Notes under the pieces: generated by a model
Told to the model about the DNA's origin: nothing
Databases searched by the model: none
The model's input: only the letters and a program-made list of their open reading frames with translations
Made by a program: the position numbers and the translations under genes
Source of the DNA: an uncultured Sphingomonadaceae bacterium
GTDB lineage: Bacteria; Pseudomonadota; Alphaproteobacteria; Sphingomonadales; Sphingomonadaceae
NCBI GenBank assembly: GCA_947499255.1
Contig: CANMNF010000002.1
Location: 508,430 to 572,429 of the forward strand
Length of the DNA: 64,000 bases
Direction of reading: 5' to 3'
In this document: piece by piece, positions 24,213-32,482 of the stretch
Layout of the letters: every line of letters begins with the position of its first letter
How positions within the stretch are numbered: the first letter of the stretch is position 1

Positions 24213-26808
24213 GCAGATCCGCCAGGCCGGATAGCGCTTTGCCCGTTGCAGGCGCTGCTGCATTTTCTCGGCGAGGTCCGCGTGGCCCATGTCCCTTGTT
24301 AGCGTCACCGCTTTTGTTGCGCGGTTTGCGGTGGGGTTGTTTGGTTTCGCCAACAGGTGCGCCATCTTTGCGCGCTGGTCGCCATGTCCAGGGTTGCGGT
24401 TGCGGCGGGCCGAATGCGCCCTCAGGCAGAGCAATAGGCTGACTTTTGCGAAAGCCGGCGTCGCGCATCAAGCTGGAGAAGCTATCGGGCGCAAGTCCCA
24501 TACTGGTCGCCAAGGCATCATGGATGGGAAAGCCGCGCCTGCCTTTACCATTGGCATGTTTGGCGCGCAGTTCATGCGCGGCGCGAAACAGCTTTTCTGC
24601 CATATCCACGCGGATTGCCTGCTTACCCGCCCGCCGATATCCTGCGGGCATTTTCTTGGTGCCTTCAATCACCGCTTCCATGCCGGGATTAAGCGCGCGG
24701 CGATCTGTCCCCAAGGCATACAGCAAAGCGCGCGGTCCAGGCTTAAGCAATGCAGGCATGAACACATCAAGCGCGCCAATTTGGACGCCAAGTTTGCGCA
24801 AAAATGGGCGCTTCTCTTTGGGGATATGCGCCAGGCCAGCCGCTTCGCGCTGAACCGTGCCTCCGCGATCCGCAAGTGTTAACAGCAAAGCGCGCACTTC
24901 AGTGCCCGCTTCAGGGTCAAGTGCTGCTTCTTCAATTGCTCGCAATGGAGCAATCGGTGCAAGCTGGCCTTCCAGCCAATGCTCCAACGCCTCTTGCAGC
25001 CGCGATTTATGCGCCGGATCAAGAACGCCAAGATCCTTCGCCATAACCAATCGCGGACGTGCCGCGCTTTTGCCCTTTTCAAGCTTGGCTACCACCTGAC
25101 CATCACGGCGAACTTCACCGCGCACAATTTGCAAATCGCCCAATTCTTGCGTGATCAACAATTGCGCTTTTTGGGCAAGCAAAGCCGGCATATGCCGTTC
25201 TGCTGCTGCCAACATCAGCTTGCGATCTTCACTGGTTGCGGTTTCATCCACCACGAAGCGAAAACCTTCGAGGCGACCGATCACCTGATCTTCGACCATC
25301 ACACAGCCATCTTCAGCCAAAGTTACTCGCAAGAGACCTGCATCCTTTCCCATGCCTTTCAGCAATACCGTTGTGCGCCGATTGACGAACCGTTCTGTCA
25401 GCCTTTGGTGCAACGCATCCGATAACCGCGCTTCCACCCCGCGGGCGCGCGCTGCCATTTCATCGCGCGCTAGAACCCAATCGGGCCGCTGGCAAATATA
25501 AGCCCAACTTCTGATCGCCGCGAGGCGACCTTGTAATGTGTCGATATCACCGCCTGTACGATCAAGTTCACCGATCCGCGCGGCAACAAAGTCTGCCCCA
25601 ATATAGCCACCTTGCAGATCACGCCAGAGCCGCGCGACAAATCTCGCATGCGCATCGGCGCCCTGCTGACGGAAATCGGGCAGCTGGCAGGCTTCCCAAA
25701 AACGGCGCACCTGGCCCGGTGTTGTAAGCGTGGCTGTGATTGGCGCGTCCTCAGATAATCGCTTAAGGACAGACAGATCAATCGCTTCGGGAGCGCGGGC
25801 AAGCCGTTCTTCCATTGGCGCAGCTTCCAGATCGCTCACCAAAACTTCCAGCGTATCAAAACGCGGATCCGGTTCGCGCCAATATGCTTTGGTGAGAGGG
25901 ACAAAACTGTGCTCTTCAATGGCCATGACCTCATCCTCGGTCAGTTCCAGAGGCGCGCCGCGTTTTCCGCCTGCCAGCACTCCGAAGGTGCCATCGGTTT
26001 GATGCCGTCCTGCGCGCCCGGCAATTTGCGCCATTTCTGCCGGGTTCAGCCGCCGTTTGCGCACTCCGTCAAATTTGCTCAAACCTGCAAAGGCAACATG
26101 ATGGACATCAAGGTTTAGCCCCATGCCAATCGCATCGGTGGCCACGATGTAATCCACTTCGCCCGATTGAAACAATTCAACCTGACGATTGCGCGTTTCC
26201 GGGCTTAGCGCGCCCATGACCACCGCTGCTCCACCGCGAAACCGCCGCAAAAGCTCGGCCACCTGGTAAACTTGCTCCACCGAAAACGCGACGATGGCAC
26301 AGCGCGGCGGCAGGCGAGACAGTTTCGTGCTGCCTGCATGGGTGAGCGTGGAAAAGCGCGGACGGTCCTCAATCAATGCTTCGGGAACGAGCGCGCGCAC
26401 CAACGGAGCCAATGTGGCTGAACCCAGCAACATCGTTTCTTCCCGACCGCGCGCATTAAGCAGTCGATCTGTGAAGATATGTCCGCGTTCCCGATCCGCG
26501 CTGATCTGTGCTTCGTCCAATGCCACGAATGCCTTGCCGCCGCCCAAACGCGGCATGGCCTCGGCGGTACACAGGAAATAGCGCGCGTTGGGCGGTTCAA
26601 TCCGTTCCTCGCCGGTAATCAGCGCGGTCGCCGCTTCGCCCTTAATGGCGCAGACTTTATCATACACTTCACGGGCAAGCAGGCGCAGCGGGAAACCAAT
26701 CGCACCGCTGGAATGCGCGCACATTCGTTCAATCGCGAGATGCGTCTTGCCGGTATTGGTCGGCCCCAGGATCGCGCGGATCTGATGAGAGGGAGATTTG
26801 CCCGTCAC
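24199..26808 (-). CDS. Suv3-like DEAD/DEAH-box RNA helicase
   Basis: An 869-residue superfamily 2 helicase with Walker A GPTNTGKTH near residue 15, motif II ALDEAQ, motif III GSATLAP, and motif VI QIAGRAGRHQ. The arrangement matches the bacterial homologues of mitochondrial SUV3, which unwinds RNA for degradation. A long C-terminal part ends in a basic, low-complexity region (HRKPRNKSGDANKGHGPRG). It is followed by the overlapping S4-domain gene and diverges from the M23 peptidase at 27019. Confidence 0.9.
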   Translation of the reverse strand: MTGKSPSHQIRAILGPTNTGKTHLAIERMCAHSSGAIGFPLRLLAREVYDKVCAIKGEAATALITGEERIEPPNARYFLCTAEAMPRLGGGKAFVALDEAQISADRERGHIFTDRLLNARGREETMLLGSATLAPLVRALVPEALIEDRPRFSTLTHAGSTKLSRLPPRCAIVAFSVEQVYQVAELLRRFRGGAAVVMGALSPETRNRQVELFQSGEVDYIVATDAIGMGLNLDVHHVAFAGLSKFDGVRKRRLNPAEMAQIAGRAGRHQTDGTFGVLAGGKRGAPLELTEDEVMAIEEHSFVPLTKAYWREPDPRFDTLEVLVSDLEAAPMEERLARAPEAIDLSVLKRLSEDAPITATLTTPGQVRRFWEACQLPDFRQQGADAHARFVARLWRDLQGGYIGADFVAARIGELDRTGGDIDTLQGRLAAIRSWAYICQRPDWVLARDEMAARARGVEARLSDALHQRLTERFVNRRTTVLLKGMGKDAGLLRVTLAEDGCVMVEDQVIGRLEGFRFVVDETATSEDRKLMLAAAERHMPALLAQKAQLLITQELGDLQIVRGEVRRDGQVVAKLEKGKSAARPRLVMAKDLGVLDPAHKSRLQEALEHWLEGQLAPIAPLRAIEEAALDPEAGTEVRALLLTLADRGGTVQREAAGLAHIPKEKRPFLRKLGVQIGALDVFMPALLKPGPRALLYALGTDRRALNPGMEAVIEGTKKMPAGYRRAGKQAIRVDMAEKLFRAAHELRAKHANGKGRRGFPIHDALATSMGLAPDSFSSLMRDAGFRKSQPIALPEGAFGPPQPQPWTWRPARKDGAPVGETKQPHRKPRNKSGDANKGHGPRGPRRENAAAPATGKALSGLADLLGKS

Positions 26809-26901
26809 GTTGCTGCAAATATGGCGCTAGAAACCGCCAATCGCAAGGCGAAGCGAAGTGGGCGGATCAATTCAGCGCTGATAAGACTCGCTTGATCGCT
26901 G

Positions 26902-26916
26902 TTAAGACGGAATTAA
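26902..26916. promoter_or_regulatory. CtrA-type box TTAA-N7-TTAA(C)
   Basis: TTAAGACGGAATTAAC at 26902-26917 fits the full CtrA binding consensus TTAA-N7-TTAA(C). It lies in the gap between the divergent helicase and M23 peptidase genes, 103 bases before the TTG start at 27019 and 94 bases before the helicase start. CtrA control of either gene is inference. Confidence 0.6.
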
Positions 26917-26946
26917 CTTTGTTACGGCAGAAAAACTGCGCATTTA

Positions 26947-26989
26947 CCCGGATCTCTACCGGGACATGGCCGCCTAAAAAGGTGGCCAT
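26947..26989 (+). other. Two tandem hairpins in the 5' leader of the M23 gene
   Basis: CCCGG (26947-26951)/CCGGG (26959-26963) form a short hairpin, and ATGGCCGCC (26966-26974)/GGTGGCCAT (26981-26989) form a nine-pair hairpin with one G-U and a TAAAAA loop. They end 18 bases before the Shine-Dalgarno. They could be a structured leader or act as a roadblock; the second is not followed by a T-run. Confidence 0.35.
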
Positions 26990-27006
26990 TGGGAATTTAC
27001 GCCATC

Positions 27007-27012
27007 AGGAGG
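27007..27012 (+). promoter_or_regulatory. Perfect Shine-Dalgarno deciding a TTG start
   Basis: AGGAGG at 27007-27012 is followed six bases later by TTG at 27019. This spacing makes TTG 27019 the start of the M23 peptidase; the more upstream in-frame TTG at 26989 lies inside the second leader hairpin and has no ribosome binding site. Confidence 0.75.
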
Positions 27013-27018
27013 GCGCGC

Positions 27019-28647
27019 TTGTATAGCGAGGGTGATACACCTGAAGTCGCGGGAGATGCAGGGACTGGGCCTGTGCAGCCCAAAGCGCGCGCCAAATTGT
27101 CACCTGATACAGCGAGCCAGACCGCGCGCCCAACCCCGCGCAAAGTTACACGGATTTCTGGCATTGCCGATCATTACGGGGAATGGCGCGCGCGCATGAC
27201 TGCGCGGTTTGCAGAGCTTGATCTTGCACCTGACCTTGCGCGTGAAATCGGTTCGCTTCGCTGGCTGCGCGGCGCAGCGACACTGGTTGGTTTGACTGCC
27301 ATCGCGTTGGCTGCATGGCCCGGCTTTTCCACAGTTGAAGCAGCGCCTGCGATGCAGTTGGATGATCGCACGCGCGATGAATTTCGCAGCCAGATGATTA
27401 TGCCGCTCGCACTGGGCGCAGATAGCGGTAAGCGCATGGGCGCAACACTGGCCGTGACCCAGCTTGCTCAGGCGCCCGAACGCCCGCGCCTCGATATGGT
27501 AGCGACATTGGCGCAAGGTGATGGGTTTGACCGGATGTTGCGCCGCGCCGGTGTCAGTGATGCAGAAGCTGGCGAAATTGCAGGCCTTGTTGAACAAGCT
27601 ATTGCGCTGGAAGAACTAGAGCCGGGCACGCAGGTTGATATCACACTGGGCCGCCGAACCAATAGGGACGCTCCGCGCCCTGTCGACGCACTTAGCTTCC
27701 GTGCACGTTTTGATCTTGAACTTGCAGTGGAACGGCAAGCTGGCGCTTTAACGCTTAATCCGCGCCCGATCATGGTGGACACAACGCCTTTGCGTATTCG
27801 CGGCATTGTTGGCGACAGCTTGTATCGCAGCGCGCGTGCTGCTGGTGCGCCGCCTAGCGCGGTTCAGCAATATTTGCGCGCAATTGGCGATGCGCTGGAT
27901 CTCAACCGCGAGATTTCGGCCAATGACGAATTTGATATGATCATCGATTACAAACGCGCAGCCACAGGCGAAGTGGAAGTTGGTGATGTACAATATGCCG
28001 CGATTATTCGCGATGACCGGCCGACAAAGCAATTGTTGCGCTGGGGTTCGCAAGGCCGGTTTTATGAAGCATCGGGGCAAGGCGAAATTCGCGAAGGTTT
28101 GATCCGGCCGGTTTCGGGTTCAATCTCCTCACGCTTTGGCATGCGGCGCCACCCGGTTTTGGGTTATCGCCGGATGCATGCTGGCATCGATTTTCGGGCT
28201 CCTACGGGCACACCTATTCACGCTGCAACCGATGGCCGGGTGGAATTTGCCGGCCGCAATGGCGGATTGGGCAAGTTTGTCCGGCTGCGCCATGCGGAAA
28301 ATCTGGGTACAGGCTATGCACATATGAGCCGGATTGCCGTGCGATCGGGCGAGCGGGTGCGGCGCGGGCAGGTTATTGGCTATGTCGGGTCTACCGGCCT
28401 CTCCACCGGGCCGCATCTGCATTACGAGGTTTATCGCGGCAGCAAGAAAGTCGACCCATTAAGCGTGCGTTTTGTGACACGTCAGACGTTATCGGGACGC
28501 GAGCTTGCAGATTTTCGAGAACGTCTGGTGCGTTTGCAACGTGTTGCACCGGGCGCGGCGCTGGAATCGCTTGTGCCTGATCCTGATGAAAACGCGGCTC
28601 CGGCGCGTGAGATTGACCGGCTTGAAAATCCGCGCAAAGTCGATTGA
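27019..28647 (+). CDS. M23 family zinc metallopeptidase (membrane-anchored)
   Basis: The 542-residue protein starts at TTG 27019. It has a cytoplasmic Lys/Arg-containing N-terminal stretch, a hydrophobic segment around residue 83-100 (LVGLTAIALAAWPGF), a Csd3/OapA-like middle region, and a C-terminal M23 domain with zinc ligands in MHAGIDF and GPHLHYEV plus SSRFGMRRHPVLGYRR. It should cut peptidoglycan cross-links or stems in the periplasm. hemB follows 49 bp later. A CtrA box and leader hairpins precede it. Confidence 0.88.
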   Translation: MYSEGDTPEVAGDAGTGPVQPKARAKLSPDTASQTARPTPRKVTRISGIADHYGEWRARMTARFAELDLAPDLAREIGSLRWLRGAATLVGLTAIALAAWPGFSTVEAAPAMQLDDRTRDEFRSQMIMPLALGADSGKRMGATLAVTQLAQAPERPRLDMVATLAQGDGFDRMLRRAGVSDAEAGEIAGLVEQAIALEELEPGTQVDITLGRRTNRDAPRPVDALSFRARFDLELAVERQAGALTLNPRPIMVDTTPLRIRGIVGDSLYRSARAAGAPPSAVQQYLRAIGDALDLNREISANDEFDMIIDYKRAATGEVEVGDVQYAAIIRDDRPTKQLLRWGSQGRFYEASGQGEIREGLIRPVSGSISSRFGMRRHPVLGYRRMHAGIDFRAPTGTPIHAATDGRVEFAGRNGGLGKFVRLRHAENLGTGYAHMSRIAVRSGERVRRGQVIGYVGSTGLSTGPHLHYEVYRGSKKVDPLSVRFVTRQTLSGRELADFRERLVRLQRVAPGAALESLVPDPDENAAPAREIDRLENPRKVD

Positions 28648-28696
28648 TGGCCCACCGTTTGCCGCAGCTGCGCTTTTGCGGCAGGACACCCTCCAT

Positions 28697-29692
28697 ATGA
28701 ACCGTAACTACCCCCACACTCGCCTGCGCCGCACCCGTGCCTCCAACTGGAGCCGTGCGATGCACCGTGAAACGATCCTCACGCCTGCCGATCTCATCTG
28801 GCCGCTTTTCGTGACCGAAGGCAGCGGCGTTGAAGATCCCGTCGCAGCGCTTCCCGGCGTCTCGCGCTGGTCGACCGACGGGATAGCTGCCTGCGCCAAA
28901 CAAGCCGTGTCGCTGGGCATCCCTTGTATCGCTTTGTTTCCCAATACACCGGCGGGCAAGCGTAGCGACAATGGCGCAGAAGCGCTCAATCCCGACAATT
29001 TGATGTGCCGCGCGATCAAAGCGATCCGCGATGCTTGCGGCGAGGATATCGGCATTCTCACCGATGTCGCGCTCGATCCTTACACCACCCATGGTCAGGA
29101 TGGTTTGGTCGATGCCGCTGGCTATGTCACCAATGATGATACCGTTGCTGTGCTGGTGGATCAGGCGCTCAATCAGGCTGAGGCGGGCGCGGATATCATT
29201 GCCCCTTCTGATATGATGGATGGCCGGGTGAAAGCGATCCGCATGGCTTTGGAAATGGCTGATAGGCCCAATGTGCAGATCATGGCCTATGCCGCGAAAT
29301 ATGCCTCGGCTTTTTATGGACCATTTCGTGAAGCTGTGGGGTCGGGCGATCGGCTGGTTGGCGATAAAAAGACCTATCAGATGGACCCGGCGAACGCTGA
29401 TGAAGCGCTGGCTGAAATCGCGCTCGACATTGAAGAGGGTGCAGACAGTGTCATGGTAAAGCCTGGCCTTGCTTATCTCGATATCATCTGGCGGGCCAAA
29501 CAGGCCTTCAACGTTCCGGTCTTCGCTTATCAAGTAAGCGGGGAATATGCCCTGATCGAAGCTGGCGCTGCTGCAGGTGTTGGCGATCGTGACGCTTTGA
29601 TGATGGAAAAACTGCTGGCTTTCAAACGTGCTGGTTGCAGCGGCATTCTGACATATCACGCGCCATTAGCGGCACGGCTTTTAGGGGCCTGA
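28697..29692 (+). CDS. hemB: Delta-aminolevulinic acid dehydratase (porphobilinogen synthase)
   Basis: The start ATG at 28697 gives MNRNYPHTRLRRTRASNWSR, a normal N-terminus; the longer frame reads inside the peptidase gene. The 331-residue enzyme has both Schiff-base lysines (YAAKYASAFYG and MVKPGLAYLD). The zinc-site cysteines of animal-type enzymes are absent: the loop reads DVALDPYTTHGQDG, so it is the Mg-dependent bacterial type. It condenses two ALA molecules to porphobilinogen. Confidence 0.95.
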   Translation: MNRNYPHTRLRRTRASNWSRAMHRETILTPADLIWPLFVTEGSGVEDPVAALPGVSRWSTDGIAACAKQAVSLGIPCIALFPNTPAGKRSDNGAEALNPDNLMCRAIKAIRDACGEDIGILTDVALDPYTTHGQDGLVDAAGYVTNDDTVAVLVDQALNQAEAGADIIAPSDMMDGRVKAIRMALEMADRPNVQIMAYAAKYASAFYGPFREAVGSGDRLVGDKKTYQMDPANADEALAEIALDIEEGADSVMVKPGLAYLDIIWRAKQAFNVPVFAYQVSGEYALIEAGAAAGVGDRDALMMEKLLAFKRAGCSGILTYHAPLAARLLGA

Positions 29693-29702
29693 CAGAGTTA
29701 TC

Positions 29703-31892
29703 ATGGCTACTCCGCAGCGCTTGCTTTTCACGCTGACTATTCTGGCTGGCAGCTTCCTGCTGTTTCTTGTCCAACCGATGATCGCGCGCATGGCTTTGCC
29801 GCGGCTTGGCGGTGCACCCAATGTCTGGAACAGCGCGATGCTGGTCTATCAGGCATTGTTGCTGGGCGGCTATGCCTATGCGCACGCAATCGGGCGGCTT
29901 TCTTTGGCGAAACAGGGCGCGGTGCATTTGGCGGTGCTTTTGCTGGCTGCATTGAGCTTGCCGCTGGCGCTGGCCGATCTGTCCGCACCAACACCGGGCT
30001 GGGAAGCGCTTTGGGTACCGTGGCTTTTTCTGCTCACGGTCGGCCCGGCCTTTTTTGCCATATCGGCGCAAGCGCCGTTAATGCAGCGCTGGTTTGCAGC
30101 GCATCCAGAAGCAGGCAATCCCTATCCGCTTTACGCAGCAAGCAATCTGGGCAGCTTTGGCGGCTTGCTCGCTTATCCCTTACTGGCAGAGCCGCTGCTT
30201 GGCATCGCCACGCAAAGCACATTGTGGAGTGTGGGATATGGCTTGCTAGTCGTTTTGGTCGCTTTGACTGTGCTGGCGCGTCGCCGTGTTGCCGCTGTCC
30301 CCATGCAGGTTCAAGCGACAGCGCAAGATGAGCCAAAGCCGGGTTGGGATAAGATCGGATTGTGGCTGGCTTTGTCCGCTGTGCCTTCGGGCCTCATGCT
30401 TTCAACAACCACATTCCTGACCACTGACATTATGGCCATGCCGCTTTTGTGGGTTATCCCGCTTGGCCTCTATCTGCTCAGCTTTTCAATTGCCTTTGCG
30501 CAGAAGCGCGGCCTGGCAACCGCGATCATGATGTTCGCGCCGTTTGTCCTGTTGTTCGACGGCGGCATTGCTATGTTCTCGGCAGGGCGGTCTAATTTGC
30601 TGGCAGCGATTGCCAGTGTTGTGCTGCTGATTGTGGTCGCAGTGGCGCTGCATGCGCGGCTTTATGAAACGCGGCCTTCGCCTGCACATTTGACCCGCTT
30701 TTACCTCGTTATGGCAGCGGGCGGCGCATTGGGCGGGATTTTCACCGCTCTGCTCGCCCCGTTAATGTTCGATTGGACGTGGGAGCATCCGCTGTTGATT
30801 TTGGCAGCTGCGGCTTTGTTGCCATTGGCGACATGGCGCAACCTTCTGGCGCGCGTCACAACAAGCCCGGGCACCACACGGTTGCTGCTGACCTTGTGCT
30901 TGTTCATCACTTTAACCGGCTCCATCTGGTTGTACCGCGAAAGCTTGGATTCAACGGACCTCAATCAAGCGCTTTGGATAGGCTTTTTCGCTATTTTGGC
31001 TTTCGCTATGGTTTTAACGATCCGGCGCTGGTCATTTGTGTTGGCAACCGCTTCGCTCCTGCTCGGCCTTGGCGGTATTTCACAACTTCATACCAGCTTT
31101 GAAGGGCAGCGCGAGCGAAGCTATTTCGGCACCTATACCGTCCGCGATCTGCAAAATGGCCAGCGTGCCCTTTATCACGGCACCACATTGCATGGCGTAC
31201 AGCAAGCTGCCCCGGCTTCGCGCGCGCCAACTTCCTATTACGGCAGGCAAAGCGGCGTAGGGCTGGCATTGACGAAAACCCCGGCCATGTTCGGCCCCGG
31301 CGCGCGCGTCGGCATTGTGGGATTGGGCGTTGGCACAACGGCTTGTTACCGCCAGCCTGATCAAAGCTGGACGTTTTTTGAAATTGATCCAGCCGTTCTT
31401 GATCTCTCGACCAGAGGCGAATTCACTTTCCTTGCCGAATGCGCCCCTGATGAGCCGGTTATCATCGGTGATGCCCGGCTGGAGCTTGAAGCTTTGCCTG
31501 AGCGCAGTTTCGATGTGTTGGTAATCGATGCTTTTTCATCCGATGCCATTCCCTTGCATCTGCTGACGCTTGAAGCACTGGATATTTACTGGAATGCTTT
31601 GCCTGAAGATGGCGTTTTGATGATGCACATCTCCAACCGGTATATTAAGCTGGAGCCAGTGATTGCTCGCCTTGCACAAGAACGCGGCCTGTCTGCTGCC
31701 ATCCGCCGTGATGACGGGGAAAGCGATGAAGTCACCCCATCGAGCTGGGTCGCTCTCACCAGGCAATCATCGCGGCTGGAAGAATTGACGGCCGATGGCA
31801 AATGGAAGCAATTGGAAGGTCCCGCTCACGAAGTGTGGACCGATGAATATGCTTCAATTCTGCCCTATCTGATTTGGGAGAACTTCCTTTGA
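29703..31892 (+). CDS. Fused polytopic membrane protein with spermidine-synthase-like domain
   Basis: A 729-residue protein. The first about 450 residues hold roughly a dozen hydrophobic segments, beginning LLFTLTILAGSFLLFLVQP, with a large-transporter-like look. The last about 250 residues are a Rossmann-fold domain with the SAM-site-like GIVGLGVGTTACY and EIDPAVLDLS, and VLVIDAFSSDAIPLHLL, as in spermidine synthases. Such fusions are common in bacteria but their substrate is unknown; soluble SpeE also carries an Asp catalytic pair whose complete set I cannot confirm. It lies 10 bp after hemB. Confidence 0.8.
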   Translation: MATPQRLLFTLTILAGSFLLFLVQPMIARMALPRLGGAPNVWNSAMLVYQALLLGGYAYAHAIGRLSLAKQGAVHLAVLLLAALSLPLALADLSAPTPGWEALWVPWLFLLTVGPAFFAISAQAPLMQRWFAAHPEAGNPYPLYAASNLGSFGGLLAYPLLAEPLLGIATQSTLWSVGYGLLVVLVALTVLARRRVAAVPMQVQATAQDEPKPGWDKIGLWLALSAVPSGLMLSTTTFLTTDIMAMPLLWVIPLGLYLLSFSIAFAQKRGLATAIMMFAPFVLLFDGGIAMFSAGRSNLLAAIASVVLLIVVAVALHARLYETRPSPAHLTRFYLVMAAGGALGGIFTALLAPLMFDWTWEHPLLILAAAALLPLATWRNLLARVTTSPGTTRLLLTLCLFITLTGSIWLYRESLDSTDLNQALWIGFFAILAFAMVLTIRRWSFVLATASLLLGLGGISQLHTSFEGQRERSYFGTYTVRDLQNGQRALYHGTTLHGVQQAAPASRAPTSYYGRQSGVGLALTKTPAMFGPGARVGIVGLGVGTTACYRQPDQSWTFFEIDPAVLDLSTRGEFTFLAECAPDEPVIIGDARLELEALPERSFDVLVIDAFSSDAIPLHLLTLEALDIYWNALPEDGVLMMHISNRYIKLEPVIARLAQERGLSAAIRRDDGESDEVTPSSWVALTRQSSRLEELTADGKWKQLEGPAHEVWTDEYASILPYLIWENFL

Positions 31893-32449
31893 GAGATGAC
31901 CGTTTTCCAGGTGTGACTATCCTGCCGTTCGAAGGCATGGTTCCGCAAATACATGACAGTGCTTTTGTCGCACCCGGCGCGCGGATCATGGGCGATGTGA
32001 CAATCGGGCCAGAAGCATCTGTTTGGTACAATTGCGTCTTGCGCGGAGACATTCACAAGATCGTGATCGGTGCGCGCAGCAATGTGCAAGATGGCAGCGT
32101 GTTGCATGTCGAAGGCCCCCGGCCCGACACAGATGGCGAACCAACGATCATCGGCGATGATTGCGTTATCGGACATATGGCCGTGGTGCATGGATGCCAG
32201 CTGGCCGACCGCGCTTTTGTCGGCATGGGCGCAGTGGCGATGGATGGCGCGCGCATTGCCGAAGGCGGGATGCTGGGCGCAGGCGCTTTGTTAAGTCCGG
32301 GCAAAAAAATTGGCGCAGGCGAAATCTGGATTGGGCGACCTGCAAAACACTTCCGAACACAAGACGAAGCGCAAATCGCAAAGATCAAATTCCAGACCGA
32401 GCGCTACTGCCAATTGGCCAAGCGGCACCTCGCCGCGATCACTGCATAA
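31889..32449 (+). CDS. Gamma-type carbonic anhydrase family protein
   Basis: A 186-residue left-handed beta-helix protein with hexapeptide repeats (IMGDVTIGPEASVWYNCVLRGDIHKIVIG) and the metal-site histidines in VLHVEG and IGHMAVVHGC. It resembles the YrdA/PaaY/gamma-CA group; whether it has carbonic anhydrase activity is untested. The TTG at 31889 overlaps the preceding TGA and is preceded by GGGAG, so I prefer it over the further upstream TTG 31874. The near-palindromic repeat begins at its stop codon. Confidence 0.87.
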   Translation: MRDDRFPGVTILPFEGMVPQIHDSAFVAPGARIMGDVTIGPEASVWYNCVLRGDIHKIVIGARSNVQDGSVLHVEGPRPDTDGEPTIIGDDCVIGHMAVVHGCQLADRAFVGMGAVAMDGARIAEGGMLGAGALLSPGKKIGAGEIWIGRPAKHFRTQDEAQIAKIKFQTERYCQLAKRHLAAITA

Positions 32450-32469
32450 AGTCGCGCGGCGCAACTTTA
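32447..32469. repeat. Near-palindromic element, copy 2 (after the gamma carbonic anhydrase gene)
   Basis: The 23 bases from 32447 overlap the TAA stop codon and read TAAAGTCGCGCGGCGCAACT with a further TTA; the outer arms TAAAGT and ACTTTA and the inner GCGC/GCGC repeat in reverse complement with one mismatch. Copy 1 at 17464 differs only at the central base over the shared 21 bases. It sits between convergent genes like copy 1, which suggests a terminator. Confidence 0.6.
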
Positions 32470-32482
32470 CCCGCGCTTTTGC

